Shown: positions 42,693-53,454 of the stretch, piece after piece
Layout: every line of letters begins with the position of its first letter
Position numbering within the stretch: the stretch's first letter is position 1
DNA from: Myxococcota bacterium
GTDB taxonomy: Bacteria; Myxococcota_A; UBA9160; UBA6930
Assembly: GCA_028285625.1 (NCBI GenBank)
Contig: JANQOX010000013.1
Coordinates: 62,001-126,000, forward strand
Reading direction: 5' to 3'
DNA: 64,000 nucleotides
Notes under the pieces: generated by a model
Told to the model about the DNA's origin: nothing
What the model saw: only the letters and a program-made list of their open reading frames with translations
The model's database searches: none
Position numbers and translations under genes: made by a program

Positions 42693-43153
42693 GAGTCGCC
42701 ACCCTCGTCGTCGAGATCCCATTCGTACTCGACGTATCGGTCTCCTTCGATCTCGGCCCCCGTGCGCTCGAAGGTGCGACGCGCTGCGGTGTTGTCCGCT
42801 TCGGTCCCGGCCCAGACCAGGCGGATGCCCTCGCGCCTGCTCTGGGCGAGCAGCGCCTCGATCAGCGCGCCGCCCACACCGGCACGCCGGTGGGAATCAC
42901 CGACCTCGATGTCATAGAGGTAGGCGATCCGGCCGCCGGCCCCGACGTCCGGAAAGGCATAGGCACTCGCAAGCCCGACCGGCAGGTCACCGTCGAGCGC
43001 CAGGAAGAGCAGGCAGCGCGGGTCGGCGATCGCCTCGGCGAGCTCGGCGGGCGTGGCGACCCGGTGCTCCCGGTCCTCGGGGGCCAGGAGAGAGGCCACG
43101 GCCGTGCGCCACAGTGCCTCGTCCCCCGCGCCCACGCGACGAACCCGAGCCAT
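42689..43153 (-). CDS. GNAT acetyltransferase, AAC(3)-I-like
   Basis: 154 residues. Acetyl-CoA loop DSHRRAGVGGALIEALLAQSRREG and the strand IAYLYDIEVGD are in GNAT order; the end RRTFERTGAEIEGDRYVEYEWDL and the short length recall the AAC(3)-I aminoglycoside acetyltransferase subfamily. No sign of a mobile element, so antibiotic resistance is not implied. First gene of the coupled GNAT-methyltransferase-CYTH-DoxX unit. Confidence 0.82.
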   Translation of the reverse strand: MARVRRVGAGDEALWRTAVASLLAPEDREHRVATPAELAEAIADPRCLLFLALDGDLPVGLASAYAFPDVGAGGRIAYLYDIEVGDSHRRAGVGGALIEALLAQSRREGIRLVWAGTEADNTAARRTFERTGAEIEGDRYVEYEWDLDDEGGDS

Positions 43154-43177
43154 CGGCTGGGGGCACCGGCGACATCT

Positions 43178-44035
43178 TCAGGCCTCTTCGTCGGCCATGA
43201 AGGCCTCGAACGCCGCCTTCCAATCCGGGTGCCAACGCGAGAGGGCGGGCCGATTCTCGACGAGATCTCCGGCCGCCCAGGCGATGCGCTTGCGATCCAC
43301 CTCGGGCGTGACCTCGTTGTCGGGACACAGCACGTAGAAGTCGCCGCGGCCCATGGCCTCGAGCAGGCGTTCGGCGACCTGCTCGGGCAACCAGGCGGCG
43401 TCGGGCTTCTCGGGCAAGAACCTGCGAATCATCCCGGTGTACGTGAACCCCGGCACCAGCAGGTGCGCCGTCACCTGACACCCCTCGAGGTTCCGGAGCT
43501 CGGCCGCGAGGTTCTCGGTGAGGCTCCGCACCGCCGCCTTGCTCACGTTGTAGGCCGTGTCACCCGGCGGATTGGTGATGCCCTGCTTGGAGCCCGTGTT
43601 GACGACGGCACACGGCGTGCCCTGTTCGATCATGCCCGGCACGAACGTCTGGAGCCCGTGCACGGCGCCGAGCAGGTTCACCCCGAGCACACGCTGCCAG
43701 CCCTCGAAGTTCTCGAAGCTCTTTCCGCCGCCACCGGTACCAGCGTTGTTCATGAGCAGGGCGACCTCGCCGAAGCGATCGAGGACCGCATCGCGGAGCG
43801 ATGCCACCGACTCCAAGCGGGACACGTCGGTCGGCACGGCCAGCACCGCATCGCGACGCGAAGCGTCGTCGGCCAGTGCGTTGCGTGCGTGATCTAGCGA
43901 CTCGTCGTCGAGATCGGCGATGCAGACCTTCAGGCCGGCATCGAGTAGAAGCGATGCCGTCGCGAAGCCGATGCCACTGGCACCCCCGGTGATGACGGCG
44001 GTTCGTCCGGGCGCGAGCGCGGGATGCGATGTCAC
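43178..44035 (-). CDS. Short-chain dehydrogenase/reductase
   Basis: 285 residues. TGGASGIGFATASLLLDAG (NAD(P) loop), D in CIADLDDES that favours NAD, NNAG, VVNTGSKQG and YNVSK. The C-terminal extension after GMIRRFLPEKPDAAWLPEQVAERLLEAMGRGDFYVLCPDNEVT is common in SDRs linked with acyl-CoA or steroid metabolism. Followed 24 bp later by the GNAT gene. Confidence 0.9.
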   Translation of the reverse strand: MTSHPALAPGRTAVITGGASGIGFATASLLLDAGLKVCIADLDDESLDHARNALADDASRRDAVLAVPTDVSRLESVASLRDAVLDRFGEVALLMNNAGTGGGGKSFENFEGWQRVLGVNLLGAVHGLQTFVPGMIEQGTPCAVVNTGSKQGITNPPGDTAYNVSKAAVRSLTENLAAELRNLEGCQVTAHLLVPGFTYTGMIRRFLPEKPDAAWLPEQVAERLLEAMGRGDFYVLCPDNEVTPEVDRKRIAWAAGDLVENRPALSRWHPDWKAAFEAFMADEEA

Positions 44036-44062
44036 GGGTCCCCCTTTGTTTGGAGGACCAGC

Positions 44063-45067
44063 TTACGCGGTGGGCTCCTCGACATCCACGCGGGCGGCGA
44101 CCCACTCGTGCAGCCCGTGCCACGCCTCGTAGAGCCAGGCCTGCCGGTCCTCGTGCGTGTCCGGAATCACGGCGCGGGGCACACGGCGAAAGTCGACCCG
44201 TACGCACTGGCCGAGGAGCGCGCCCCGCCAGAGGTCGCCGATGCCCGCGACGCCCTCGAGCCCGGCGTGGCCGCAGAGCACCACGTCGGCCTGGGGAGCC
44301 GCCTCGAGGGCCGCGAGCGTCCCACCGACTCGCGGCGGCAGCATGACCTCGAGGGCGCGCGCATGCGCCAGCTGCTCGGTATGGCCCAGTTCGGCGAGGC
44401 GGTGGAGTATGCGCTCACGCTTCGCCGTCGAGAAGCGCGTGCCCTCTGGATAGATGAGCAGCCCGTCGCGCGGGCCCAGGCCCCGGGCCAGGTCGGCAAC
44501 GCGTGCGATCTCGCGCTTGGAGTCGTCGGAGCCCCGGTCGATGAATGCGTTGGGCAGACGGTTGCCGACCACGTCCAGGCACGGGTCCCAGAGCAGCTCG
44601 CGCTTCAGCACGTAGCGAAGGCGGATGCCGTGCCTACGCCCCACCAGGTCGGAAGCCAGAAGGGTGTCGGCGATGCTGCTGTGGCGGACCAACAGCAGAT
44701 AGGGCCCCTGGCCGAGCACCTCTGCGCCCGTGACCTCGAGCCGCAGCCCGAAGATCTTCTGCGTGGCCCACAGCAGCCGCGAGCCCCACCAGGCTTCGAG
44801 CCGATGGTGGCTGTCGATCCACGCTTCGTCGGAGGTCACACCCAGGACGCGTGCGACCCAGAGACCAAGCGCCGTGGCCAGCCCCAGGGTTTCGAGACTC
44901 AGGTAGAACGCCAGGAAGCACCCCGCCCGCACGGCGACCCGGATGTCCCCCCGGACCTGATCGACGACGAAGGCGATGGGCAGCCAGAGCGGCGTGGCGA
45001 CGAGCCAGACCGCCCAGGCCGTCACGATGGCCGGAATGGTCACGAGGCGTCGCACGAAAGCAGGCAT
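44063..45067 (-). CDS. 1-acyl-glycerol-3-phosphate-type acyltransferase, membrane bound
   Basis: 334 residues. Two to three N-terminal membrane segments (IPAIVTAWAVWLVATPLWLPIAFVV, FLAFYLSLETLGLATALGLWVARVLG), then the PlsC domain: HSSIADT is the H-x4-D catalytic motif, and GLLIYPEGTRFS the glycerophosphate loop. It would transfer fatty acyl groups to a lysophospholipid or related acceptor at the inner membrane. C-terminal 80 residues are typical of the long LPLAT class. Confidence 0.87.
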   Translation of the reverse strand: MPAFVRRLVTIPAIVTAWAVWLVATPLWLPIAFVVDQVRGDIRVAVRAGCFLAFYLSLETLGLATALGLWVARVLGVTSDEAWIDSHHRLEAWWGSRLLWATQKIFGLRLEVTGAEVLGQGPYLLLVRHSSIADTLLASDLVGRRHGIRLRYVLKRELLWDPCLDVVGNRLPNAFIDRGSDDSKREIARVADLARGLGPRDGLLIYPEGTRFSTAKRERILHRLAELGHTEQLAHARALEVMLPPRVGGTLAALEAAPQADVVLCGHAGLEGVAGIGDLWRGALLGQCVRVDFRRVPRAVIPDTHEDRQAWLYEAWHGLHEWVAARVDVEEPTA

Positions 45068-45153
45068 GGGGTCTCCGAGCCCTCCCCTACCCCATGTTAG
45101 ACGCCCTTTCGAGCCATGCGGCACCGGGCTCCAGGAGTCCCGGTCCGAGAGCC

Positions 45154-46743
<1,590 letters not shown>

Positions 46744-46777
46744 GCTCTCTCCCTGGTTCACTCGTTTCGCGATCGCG

Positions 46778-47272
46778 CTAGCGCAGCGCGTGCCCCGCCG
46801 ACGCATGGCAACCAGCGCAGCGCGGGGCATCCCCTTCGACCGACGCGATCGTCGTGGCGTGCACCATGGGCGCGTGACAGTTCAGGCATGCCTGCTGCGT
46901 CCGTCGTGCGTTTCTCGGCTTGATCTGGATCGGCTCCGGGAACCCGCCGAAGGTGAATGCCACGCTGTGCAGGAGCCCGTTGTCGGCCTTGGTGACCCAC
47001 TTGCCGACGAAGTCCGGTGGCAGGTGACAGTCGTTGCACGCGGCCACGTGCCGGTGTCCCGAACGCGACCAGCTGTCGTAATGGCCCTGCATCACGTGGC
47101 AGTTCGCGCAGCTCGCCGGGTCGTCGCCCAGGTAGGCCAAGGCGTCCGCGTAGTGGACGGTGTAGCCGCCGACTCCGACTCCGACGCCCACCACCAGCGC
47201 CGTCGCGACGACGAGCAGCGCCACCGTGGCCGCGATCGGCCGCGCGACGCGCGGCCCTTCCTCTCCGGTCAT
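46778..47272 (-). CDS. nrfH: NrfH, membrane tetrahaem quinol dehydrogenase
   Basis: 164 residues. One N-terminal membrane helix (ATVALLVVATALVVGVGVGVGG) and four CxxCH motifs: CANCH, CNDCH, CLNCH, CAGCH, in the arrangement of NapC/NirT-type NrfH, including CANCHVMQGHYDSW and HLPPDFVGKWVTKADNG. It takes electrons from menaquinol and hands them to NrfA in the periplasm. No nrfI/J maturation gene follows; ATG at 47272. Confidence 0.95.
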   Translation of the reverse strand: MTGEEGPRVARPIAATVALLVVATALVVGVGVGVGGYTVHYADALAYLGDDPASCANCHVMQGHYDSWSRSGHRHVAACNDCHLPPDFVGKWVTKADNGLLHSVAFTFGGFPEPIQIKPRNARRTQQACLNCHAPMVHATTIASVEGDAPRCAGCHASAGHALR

Positions 47273-47295
47273 ACGGGACGTTCCATCGTTCGGCC

Positions 47296-47829
47296 CTACC
47301 CTACCGCCCCACGCCACTCCTCGCGAAGCACCGCCCACCGTTCGTGGTCCCGCCAGCGCCCGCCGATCTTGAGATAGCGCGGCGAATAGCCCTCACGGCG
47401 GAACCCCAACCGGCGTACCAGGGCGAGCGACGACGCGTTCTCGGGCTGGATGTTGGCCTCGACGCGGTGTAGGCGCAGTGAGGGACCGAACGCATGGGCC
47501 ACGAACCTCTCGAGCGCCTCGCGCATGAGGCCCTTCCCAGCGTGGGGAGCGAATGCGTAGTACCCGAGGTAGGCAGAGTGGAACCCCCCACGAACGATCT
47601 CGTTCAAGCTGACCACGCCGAGGAACTCGCGCGACGCGGCGCCCACCACGAGCCGGCGCTCGCAAGAAGACCGGCGCGACTGCGCGACCAGCTCGCGAAA
47701 GCCGCCGGGCGTCCGAGGCGGGCTTGCCCAACCGCGGTGGAGCGCCCGGCTGCGGAGCGTGGCCTCGAGAAACCTCGCTTCGTCGGCCATGCGGAGCGGG
47801 CGAAGCCGAACGCGCTGGCTCGCAGACAT
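47296..47829 (-). CDS. GNAT acetyltransferase, RimJ/RimL-like
   Basis: 177 residues. RVRLRPLRMADEARFLEATLRS at the start, YLGYYAFAPHAGKGLMREALERFVAHAFGPSLRLHRVEANIQPENASSLALVRRLGFRREGYSPRYLKIGGRWRDHERWAVL is the RimJ/L acetyltransferase core with the PENxxSxxLxxxLGF motif. Protein N-terminal or small-molecule acetylation; target unknown. Sits 23 bp ahead of nrfH. Confidence 0.9.
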   Translation of the reverse strand: MSASQRVRLRPLRMADEARFLEATLRSRALHRGWASPPRTPGGFRELVAQSRRSSCERRLVVGAASREFLGVVSLNEIVRGGFHSAYLGYYAFAPHAGKGLMREALERFVAHAFGPSLRLHRVEANIQPENASSLALVRRLGFRREGYSPRYLKIGGRWRDHERWAVLREEWRGAVG

Positions 47830-47858
47830 CTCGCGTTCCTCCTTGGACGACCGAGACC

Positions 47859-48716
47859 TCAGTAGCGGACGACGCCTTCGGTCCCGCCATAGCCGAGGTA
47901 GGCGATGCGACGGAACGCGAGGTCCATGTCGGGTGCGGTGGTTCGCACGATGCGGTCGTCGACCAACTCGAACTCTTCGAGGCGCTCGAAGTTGGCCCGC
48001 AGGCCGGCCGAGGCGGGCGCGCGCAACTCGACCTCGATCTCGTAGGGCACGGGCTCGCCCAGGTGCGGCTCGAGCTCGCCGGCTCGGGCCCGCGCGACGG
48101 CCTGCCGGGCGCCCTCCCGAATCGCCACCCGCGCGCGCGCCGGCGGAATCACGTCCCCCGACTGGCGCGCCAGGGCGCGCTTCACCTCGACGGCCTCGAT
48201 GCCGGGCACGCGTGCACGCATCTGCTCGATCACCACCTGATCGCCGGTGACGAGACCCACGGGAACTCCCAGCTCGCCGCCGCGGATCGCGAAGAGCTCG
48301 CCCTCGCCGATGTCTCGGCCGCCGATGCGCACCGCCGAGAACGCACCGTAGGAGATGGTGTGCGCCATGATCCCGGGGAACGAGCCCGCCCGCGCGTGGT
48401 GGCCGACCAGCAGGATCACGCCGCAGTCGGCGTCGAGCCCGGCCATGCACGTCGCCGTGGGCCGCCCTGCACCGCGGACCACACGGCAGCGCGGATCGAT
48501 CTCATCGAGCCGCAGGTCGCAGAGATCCTCCACGCCATGGTTCTCTTCCACGACGACTTCGGTGGCGCCCGCGTCGAACGCGCCCTCGATCGCCGCGTTG
48601 GCATCGAGGGTCATGAACGTGCGATTGAGCTGGTAGTCCATGCCGTCGCGCACCACGTCGGCCCAGCGAACCAGCCCGGAGATGCCTTCCATGTCCACGC
48701 TCAAGAACACCTTCAC
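47859..48716 (-). CDS. M55 family D-aminopeptidase (DppA-like)
   Basis: 285 residues from GTG 48716 with a strong AGGAGGT ribosome binding site. Zinc-ligand segments of Dpp[13 protein letters not shown] (Asp, Glu), [10 protein letters not shown] (His), [10 protein letters not shown] (His) and the later [21 protein letters not shown] (Glu). The fold forms decameric self-compartmentalised peptidases active on D-amino-acid peptides. Start overlaps the gluQ stop (GTGA), so it follows gluQ in translation. Confidence 0.9.
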   Translation of the reverse strand: MKVFLSVDMEGISGLVRWADVVRDGMDYQLNRTFMTLDANAAIEGAFDAGATEVVVEENHGVEDLCDLRLDEIDPRCRVVRGAGRPTATCMAGLDADCGVILLVGHHARAGSFPGIMAHTISYGAFSAVRIGGRDIGEGELFAIRGGELGVPVGLVTGDQVVIEQMRARVPGIEAVEVKRALARQSGDVIPPARARVAIREGARQAVARARAGELEPHLGEPVPYEIEVELRAPASAGLRANFERLEEFELVDDRIVRTTAPDMDLAFRRIAYLGYGGTEGVVRY

Positions 48717-49654
48717 GGCCGCACCTCCTGCTCGTTCGAGGCTACCAGAAGCAGCTCGCCCCCCTGCCAACGAACCAGGCGGTCCTCGCGCGCCACGCAC
48801 GACCAGTCGAAGCCGGCGACCAGCTCCTCGGGCGCGACACGCGACGGCGCATCCAGGCCACAAGCGCGCGCCAGCCAGCCCACCAATGCTTCCGCGTCGT
48901 AGTGAGGCCGCAGGGCGTCCAGCGACACGGCACCGTGCAGCTTGGCGAGCTTGCCGCCGTGCTCCTCGAGCAAGAGCAGGTGGTGGCGATGCACGGGCTC
49001 GGCAAGTCCGAGGAGCCTGCGCAGGGCGACCTGCAGCGCCGTGCTCGCTGCCAGGTCACGCCCGCGGACGACTCGCGTGACGCCGAGGTCGTCGTCATCC
49101 ACGACGGATGCCAGGTGGTAGGCCATGGCACCGTCCCGGCGGCGCACGACGGGGTCGCCGAAAGAGGCCGCCGAGTCGCCGGAGAGGTCGTCGCCCTCCT
49201 CGCCGCGGACCTCGACCCGCCCCTCGTCGAGTCGAGCGCGGAGCGGCGCGCCGGTCTCGCGCCAACCCCCGGGCGGAAGCGCGCGGCCGCGGCAGGTATT
49301 CCGGTAGCGATAGCCGCCGTCCGGTGCGCGCAGCCCGGCGCTTCGGATCTCGCGCCGGCTGCAGGTGCACGGATAGAGCGCCCCCCCCTCGGCCAGCCGG
49401 TCGAGAGCCGCCTCGTGGCGGGCGCGCAACGTCGATTGCAGCTGCTCGCCGTCCCACTCGAGGCCGAGCCACGAGAGGTCTCGCCGCATGGCCTCGGCAT
49501 GCTCAGGTCGGCAGCGCTGCGGGTCGAGGTCTTCGAGCCGCAGCCAGACGCGTCCGCCGCGCGCACGCGCGTCCAACCAACAGAGGAGCGCCGCCAGCAG
49601 CGTACCCGGATGCGCGGGCCCGGTGGTGGACGGCGCGAACCGCCCGACGCTCAT
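48713..49654 (-). CDS. gluQ: Glutamyl-Q tRNA(Asp) synthetase
   Basis: 313 residues, short like all GluQ, lacking the anticodon-binding domain. [26 protein letters not shown] carries a HIGH-type segment, [11 protein letters not shown] binds glutamate/ATP, and zinc-type cysteines appear in [11 protein letters not shown] and YRNTCRG. The KMSKS equivalent is [10 protein letters not shown]. It charges glutamate onto queuosine of tRNA-Asp. Coupled to the esterase upstream (ATGA) and to the M55 peptidase downstream. Confidence 0.92.
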   Translation of the reverse strand: MSVGRFAPSTTGPAHPGTLLAALLCWLDARARGGRVWLRLEDLDPQRCRPEHAEAMRRDLSWLGLEWDGEQLQSTLRARHEAALDRLAEGGALYPCTCSRREIRSAGLRAPDGGYRYRNTCRGRALPPGGWRETGAPLRARLDEGRVEVRGEEGDDLSGDSAASFGDPVVRRRDGAMAYHLASVVDDDDLGVTRVVRGRDLAASTALQVALRRLLGLAEPVHRHHLLLLEEHGGKLAKLHGAVSLDALRPHYDAEALVGWLARACGLDAPSRVAPEELVAGFDWSCVAREDRLVRWQGGELLLVASNEQEVRP

Positions 49655-50781
49655 CCGTCGCTGCCCTGCGCGGCAGGCAATGCCAGTCGGGGATCGAACC
49701 AGCGCAGGATGGCGTCGTTCTCCTCGCGCGGATACGCGTGCGACAGGTCTTCGATCTCGCGGTAGACGAGCCTCGCGCCCGCCGCCTGCAAGGCGTCTCG
49801 CGCCATCTGGGCCGTCGCCACCGGGAACATCCAGTCCCGCGCGCCGTGGACGAGATAGATCGGACGGTCACGCGCGCGTTCGAGGTTGCCGGACGCGAAG
49901 TTCGCGGGGTGCAGCACACCGGACGCCGGCGCGAGGTGCGTAAAGGGCGACGCGTCGGCGAGCCCCGCGAGCAGCGAGAACGTCGCCCCGTCGGACAGCC
50001 CGGTCAGCAGGACGCGTTCGGGATCGAACCGCCAGCGCTCGGCGACGAACGCCAGCATGCGACGCAGGGCGCGCCCATCGAGTTCGGGCGCGTTCAGCGA
50101 CCAGGTCGTGCCGCGCGAGGTCGGCGCCAGCAGCAAGAAGCCGCGCCCTCTCGCCTCGCGAAGCCAGCTCCACAGAAAGTCGGCTCCGTGGCCGAAGCCG
50201 CCGTGCAGGGCCACGACCAGCGGTAGCGGCGTGCGCCCGTCGGTGTGCTCGGGGACGTAGAGCGAGAAGCCCCCGCGCTGCTTGCGCCCGTCTCCGCTGC
50301 CATCACCTGCGCGATGGATCCCGATGCTCCAGCCGTCGGGCGGCGTGCGGTCCAACTGCTCGAGCCCGTCGTGGAACGCCTCCTCGACGAAATAGCGCGC
50401 GAGCGGGGGCAGCACGGTGCGCAGCGGGTACAGCACCTCCTGGGCGCGACAGTGCACCGACATGGCGCCGAGCACGCGCACCGTGGCGGTGTCGGGAGGT
50501 CCCGGGTCCACGATCAAGGAGAGCGCTTCGTGCACCTTCTCGGCGCCAGCCGCCAGGTCTTCGCACAGGGGCTGGAAGCCCTCTGGGGTCGGGGTGTCGT
50601 CGAAGGCCCGACGGGCATCCCCCAACGCGTCCCGCAGCGGCTCGAGCATCTCGCGAATCGCGTCGCGCTGGGCCGGGTCCAGGCGCCGCCAGGCCACCTC
50701 GAGTGCGTGCAGGCCACGCAGGGTCGCCCCCCCGATCGCGGCGAGCCGCTCGCGAAAGGGCTCCGACAGGGGATCGCTCAC
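49651..50781 (-). CDS. Alpha/beta-hydrolase (PHB-depolymerase/phospholipase-like)
   Basis: 376 residues from GTG 50781. The first 170 residues are a helical region without known motifs ([20 protein letters not shown]). The hydrolase core follows: [38 protein letters not shown] (Ser nucleophile in GLSDG), [18 protein letters not shown] (Asp) and [14 protein letters not shown] (His). Related to the LpqC/carboxylesterase group. No signal peptide seen, so probably cytosolic. Convergence is not present; divergent from hslO. Confidence 0.8.
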   Translation of the reverse strand: MSDPLSEPFRERLAAIGGATLRGLHALEVAWRRLDPAQRDAIREMLEPLRDALGDARRAFDDTPTPEGFQPLCEDLAAGAEKVHEALSLIVDPGPPDTATVRVLGAMSVHCRAQEVLYPLRTVLPPLARYFVEEAFHDGLEQLDRTPPDGWSIGIHRAGDGSGDGRKQRGGFSLYVPEHTDGRTPLPLVVALHGGFGHGADFLWSWLREARGRGFLLLAPTSRGTTWSLNAPELDGRALRRMLAFVAERWRFDPERVLLTGLSDGATFSLLAGLADASPFTHLAPASGVLHPANFASGNLERARDRPIYLVHGARDWMFPVATAQMARDALQAAGARLVYREIEDLSHAYPREENDAILRWFDPRLALPAAQGSDG

Positions 50782-50853
50782 GCGTGCGACCGTAGCAGCC
50801 CCTCCCCGAGGGCCGATCCGGCAGCGGTTCGCGGCATCGTTACCCTCAGGAAC

Positions 50854-51732
50854 GTGAAGCCGCCCAGAGACGAGATCGTACGCGCCGTCGCCGATGACGG
50901 AAGCGTCGCCATGCGCGCCATCGTCGGTACGCACATGGTCGAGGAGGCCCGTCGGCGTCACGGAACGTCACCCCTGGTGACGGCGACGCTGGGGCGTGCA
51001 CTGCTCGGCGCCGCGCTGCTCGGGAGCCTGGGCAAAGGCGACGAGACCGCCCAGCTGCGGATCCAGGGCAATGGCCCCCTCGCGATCACGGCCATCGGCG
51101 ACACGCGGGGGAGCGCCCGCGGCTTCCCCACCCGCAGCGACCTCGACCTGCCCCTGCGTGCCGGCAAGCTCGACGTACCCGGGGCCGTGGGGCTCGGCCA
51201 GCTGTCAGTCGTTCGCTTCGCCCCGGGCTGGCGCGAGCCGTACACGGGCATCGTCCCGCTGGTGTCCGGCGAGATCGCCGAGGACCTCGCGCTCTACCTC
51301 ACCGAGAGCGAACAGACGCCTTCGGCCGTGGCGCTCGGCGTACGGATCGCGCGAGATGGCTCGGTCGAGGCAGCGGGCGGGTTTCTGGCCCAGGCGCTTC
51401 CGGGGGCCCACGAGGTCGCGCTGGCCCAGCTCGAAGCGAACGTGCGAAAGATCGGCCCGACCTCGGAACGCGTCCTGGCGGGCGCCGGCGCCGACGATCT
51501 GCTGGCGAGCCTCGGCGAGGGTCTCGCGCCCCGGGTGCTCTCCCGGGACGAAGCGCGCTTCCACTGCGGCTGTGACGAGGGCCGCGTGCTGCGCGCCGTC
51601 GCGCTGCTCAGCCGGGACGAGCTTCAGGAGCACGTGGACCGGGACGAACCCGTCGAGGTGCGCTGCGAGTTCTGCGGCGACACCTACGCCATCGAGCCCG
51701 AACGCGCGCGAGCGCTGCACGCCGACGCCTAG
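50854..51732 (+). CDS. hslO: Hsp33 redox-regulated chaperone
   Basis: 292 residues from GTG 50854. N-terminal DEIVRAVADDGSVAMRAIVGTHMVEEARRRHGTSPLVTATLGRALLGAALLGSLGKGDE is typical Hsp33. The C-terminal zinc switch is HCGC (CxC) and CEFC (CxxC). Oxidation releases zinc and activates holdase function, a defence against peroxide and bleach with unfolding stress. Stand-alone gene. Confidence 0.95.
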   Translation: MKPPRDEIVRAVADDGSVAMRAIVGTHMVEEARRRHGTSPLVTATLGRALLGAALLGSLGKGDETAQLRIQGNGPLAITAIGDTRGSARGFPTRSDLDLPLRAGKLDVPGAVGLGQLSVVRFAPGWREPYTGIVPLVSGEIAEDLALYLTESEQTPSAVALGVRIARDGSVEAAGGFLAQALPGAHEVALAQLEANVRKIGPTSERVLAGAGADDLLASLGEGLAPRVLSRDEARFHCGCDEGRVLRAVALLSRDELQEHVDRDEPVEVRCEFCGDTYAIEPERARALHADA

Positions 51733-51756
51733 GCGCAGGCTCGCCAGCCGAAGGGG

Positions 51757-52230
51757 CTAGTACCGCCCGCCGAGCTTGCGGTGATCCCAGGACACGACGC
51801 GCTCGGGCACCACGCGAATGCCGGTGCGCTTGACGGCCGTGGATTTCATCCCCGCGCGCACGGCTTCGTCGGACGCATCGGGGATGCCGCCGCTCTCGCG
51901 GGCGCCGACGCCGAGCAGGATGTCCGTCACGGCGTCGGTGTCGCGCAGCAGCTCGGCCGTGCCGTAGATCACGACGCCGCGCAGCTCCGAGTACTGCGTG
52001 CCGTCCTCGAGAAGCAGGCTCACGCGCGGGTCACGCTCGAGGTTCTTGATCTTCTGGCTCTTGGTGAAGGTCGTCATCAGGATCGCCCCGTCATCGCCGA
52101 TGGCGAACCACATGGGCATCGGGTGCGGCACGCCATCCTTGCCGATGGAGTTGATGACGATGGTCTGGGTTTCGGAGATGAAGGTCTTCCTCTCTTCATC
52201 GGTCATGCGGATCTGGTCACGTCGCGACAC
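51757..52230 (-). CDS. Pyridoxamine 5'-phosphate oxidase-fold (PPOX) flavoprotein
   Basis: 157 residues from GTG 52230 after GGAGGA. TIVINSIGKDGVPHPMPMWFAIGDDGAILMTTFTKSQKIKNLERDPRVSLLLEDG and SELRGVVIYGTAELLRD match PPOX-class proteins, several of which use F420 or FMN. The late WDHRKLGGRY motif is typical of the F420-type PPOX annotation. Followed 18 bp later on the same strand by... the next upstream gene is mazG, so a mazG-ppox transcript is likely. Confidence 0.87.
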   Translation of the reverse strand: MSRRDQIRMTDEERKTFISETQTIVINSIGKDGVPHPMPMWFAIGDDGAILMTTFTKSQKIKNLERDPRVSLLLEDGTQYSELRGVVIYGTAELLRDTDAVTDILLGVGARESGGIPDASDEAVRAGMKSTAVKRTGIRVVPERVVSWDHRKLGGRY

Positions 52231-52248
52231 GTCGGGTCCTCCGGGGGC

Positions 52249-52890
52249 TCACGAGCGGCCTTCGCGCGCTCGCATCTGGGCTTCATAGCGCGCGTTGTGC
52301 TCGCGCAGCAGGGTTTCGGGGTCGAGTCCGGCGCGCCGTGCACGGCCGGCGAGCTCGAACAGGGCGCGCGCCAACGGCTCGGGCGCATCGGCCGCGTCAC
52401 GCGACGCATCGGCCTCGTCGGTGACCAGCTCCTTGCGCAGGGCGCGACGCTGGAGCTTCGCAGCCCGCGCGAGGGCGGGGAGCGACGGGGGAACCCCGTC
52501 GAAGACGGATGCACCCGCACCCTTCTCCTGGGCCTTGATGGCATCCCACTGCGTCGAGAGCGCGTCGAGACTCTCGACCGACGCATCGCCGAAGACGTGC
52601 GGATGCCGCCGCACGAGCTTGTCGCAGATCGCGTCGGCTACGTCGGCCATGGCGAAGTGCCCGGCCTCCTGGGCCATCTGTGCGTGAAACACCACCTGCA
52701 GCAGCAGGTCGCCGAGCTCGTCTCGCAGCTCGTCCATGTCCCCACGCCGGATCGCGTCGTCGACCTCGTAGGCCTCCTCGATCGTGTACGGCGCAATCGT
52801 CTCGAAGGACTGCTCGACGTCCCACGGACATCCCCGCTCGGGGTCGCGCAAGCGCGCCATGATCTCGACGAGGCGGTCGACGGCCTTCAC
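52249..52890 (-). CDS. mazG: MazG nucleoside triphosphate pyrophosphohydrolase
   Basis: 213 residues from GTG 52890. The all-alpha NTPase motif is intact: CPWDVEQSFETIAPYTIEEAYEVDDAIRRGDMDELRDELGDLLLQVVFHAQMA, with EExxE and ExxD metal ligands. A second, degenerate MazG-like half follows (LARALFELAGRARRAGLDPETLLREHNARYEAQM). It hydrolyses NTPs, removing damaged nucleotides and modulating ppGpp responses. Slightly shorter than the 260-residue E. coli enzyme. Confidence 0.93.
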   Translation of the reverse strand: MKAVDRLVEIMARLRDPERGCPWDVEQSFETIAPYTIEEAYEVDDAIRRGDMDELRDELGDLLLQVVFHAQMAQEAGHFAMADVADAICDKLVRRHPHVFGDASVESLDALSTQWDAIKAQEKGAGASVFDGVPPSLPALARAAKLQRRALRKELVTDEADASRDAADAPEPLARALFELAGRARRAGLDPETLLREHNARYEAQMRAREGRS

Positions 52891-52916
52891 GGCCCGTACG
52901 GTACCGAACGCACCGC

Positions 52917-53402
52917 TCAGAGCTTCTTGCGCTGGTTGAGGCGAAAGACCCGAAACCCCTCGGCCGCGTTCAAGCGGAGCATCGCGTCGTTGTCGGGCAT
53001 GACGTTCGTGTTCAGGAACGTGGCGCCCACCGACCGTGCCCAGGCTTCGCCCTGCTGCTTCAGCCGTCGCGCGATGCCCATTCGCCGGTAGGTGGGATCG
53101 ACCCAGAGCCCCGCGATGTGGGCGCCACAGCCCTCGTACTCTTCGAAGCGACGCAGGAGGTGCAGCCCCACGATCCGCTCCTCGTGCAGGGCGACCCCGG
53201 CGTGTGTGTCTTGGACCGTCTCACGCTCGCGTGCGGCCTCGGCCCAGCGGGCAACGAACGCGTCGGAGCGTGGTTCGAAGTAGGGATTCTGTTGCGCGGG
53301 CAGGTCCCAGAAGATCCGCAGGTAGGCACGCAGCTCGCGCTCGTCGTCGTAGCGCACCACGCGGAATGTGATGGCGTCGAGTCCAGCGGGTGTATCGGTC
53401 AC
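52917..53402 (-). CDS. GNAT acetyltransferase
   Basis: 161 residues from GTG 53402; TTG at 53423 is in frame too. Acetyl-CoA loop VDPTYRRMGIARRLKQQGEAWARSVGATFLNTNVMPDNDAMLRLNAAEGFRVFRLNQRKKL, with the core strand ERIVGLHLLRRFEEYEGCGAHIAGLWV. Substrate unknown. It directly follows uvrA on the same strand (52 bp) and may be read from the same message. Confidence 0.87.
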   Translation of the reverse strand: MTDTPAGLDAITFRVVRYDDERELRAYLRIFWDLPAQQNPYFEPRSDAFVARWAEAARERETVQDTHAGVALHEERIVGLHLLRRFEEYEGCGAHIAGLWVDPTYRRMGIARRLKQQGEAWARSVGATFLNTNVMPDNDAMLRLNAAEGFRVFRLNQRKKL

Positions 53403-53454
53403 TCGGGCCCCCGCGATCCGCAACCGCTGGACGATACCCGACCGCAGCGGCGGC

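Noticed and set aside
42689..43153. Calling the AAC(3)-I-like GNAT a drug-resistance gene
   Set aside because: Similarity is at fold/subfamily level, there is no mobile element nearby and it lies in a chromosomal operon-like unit.
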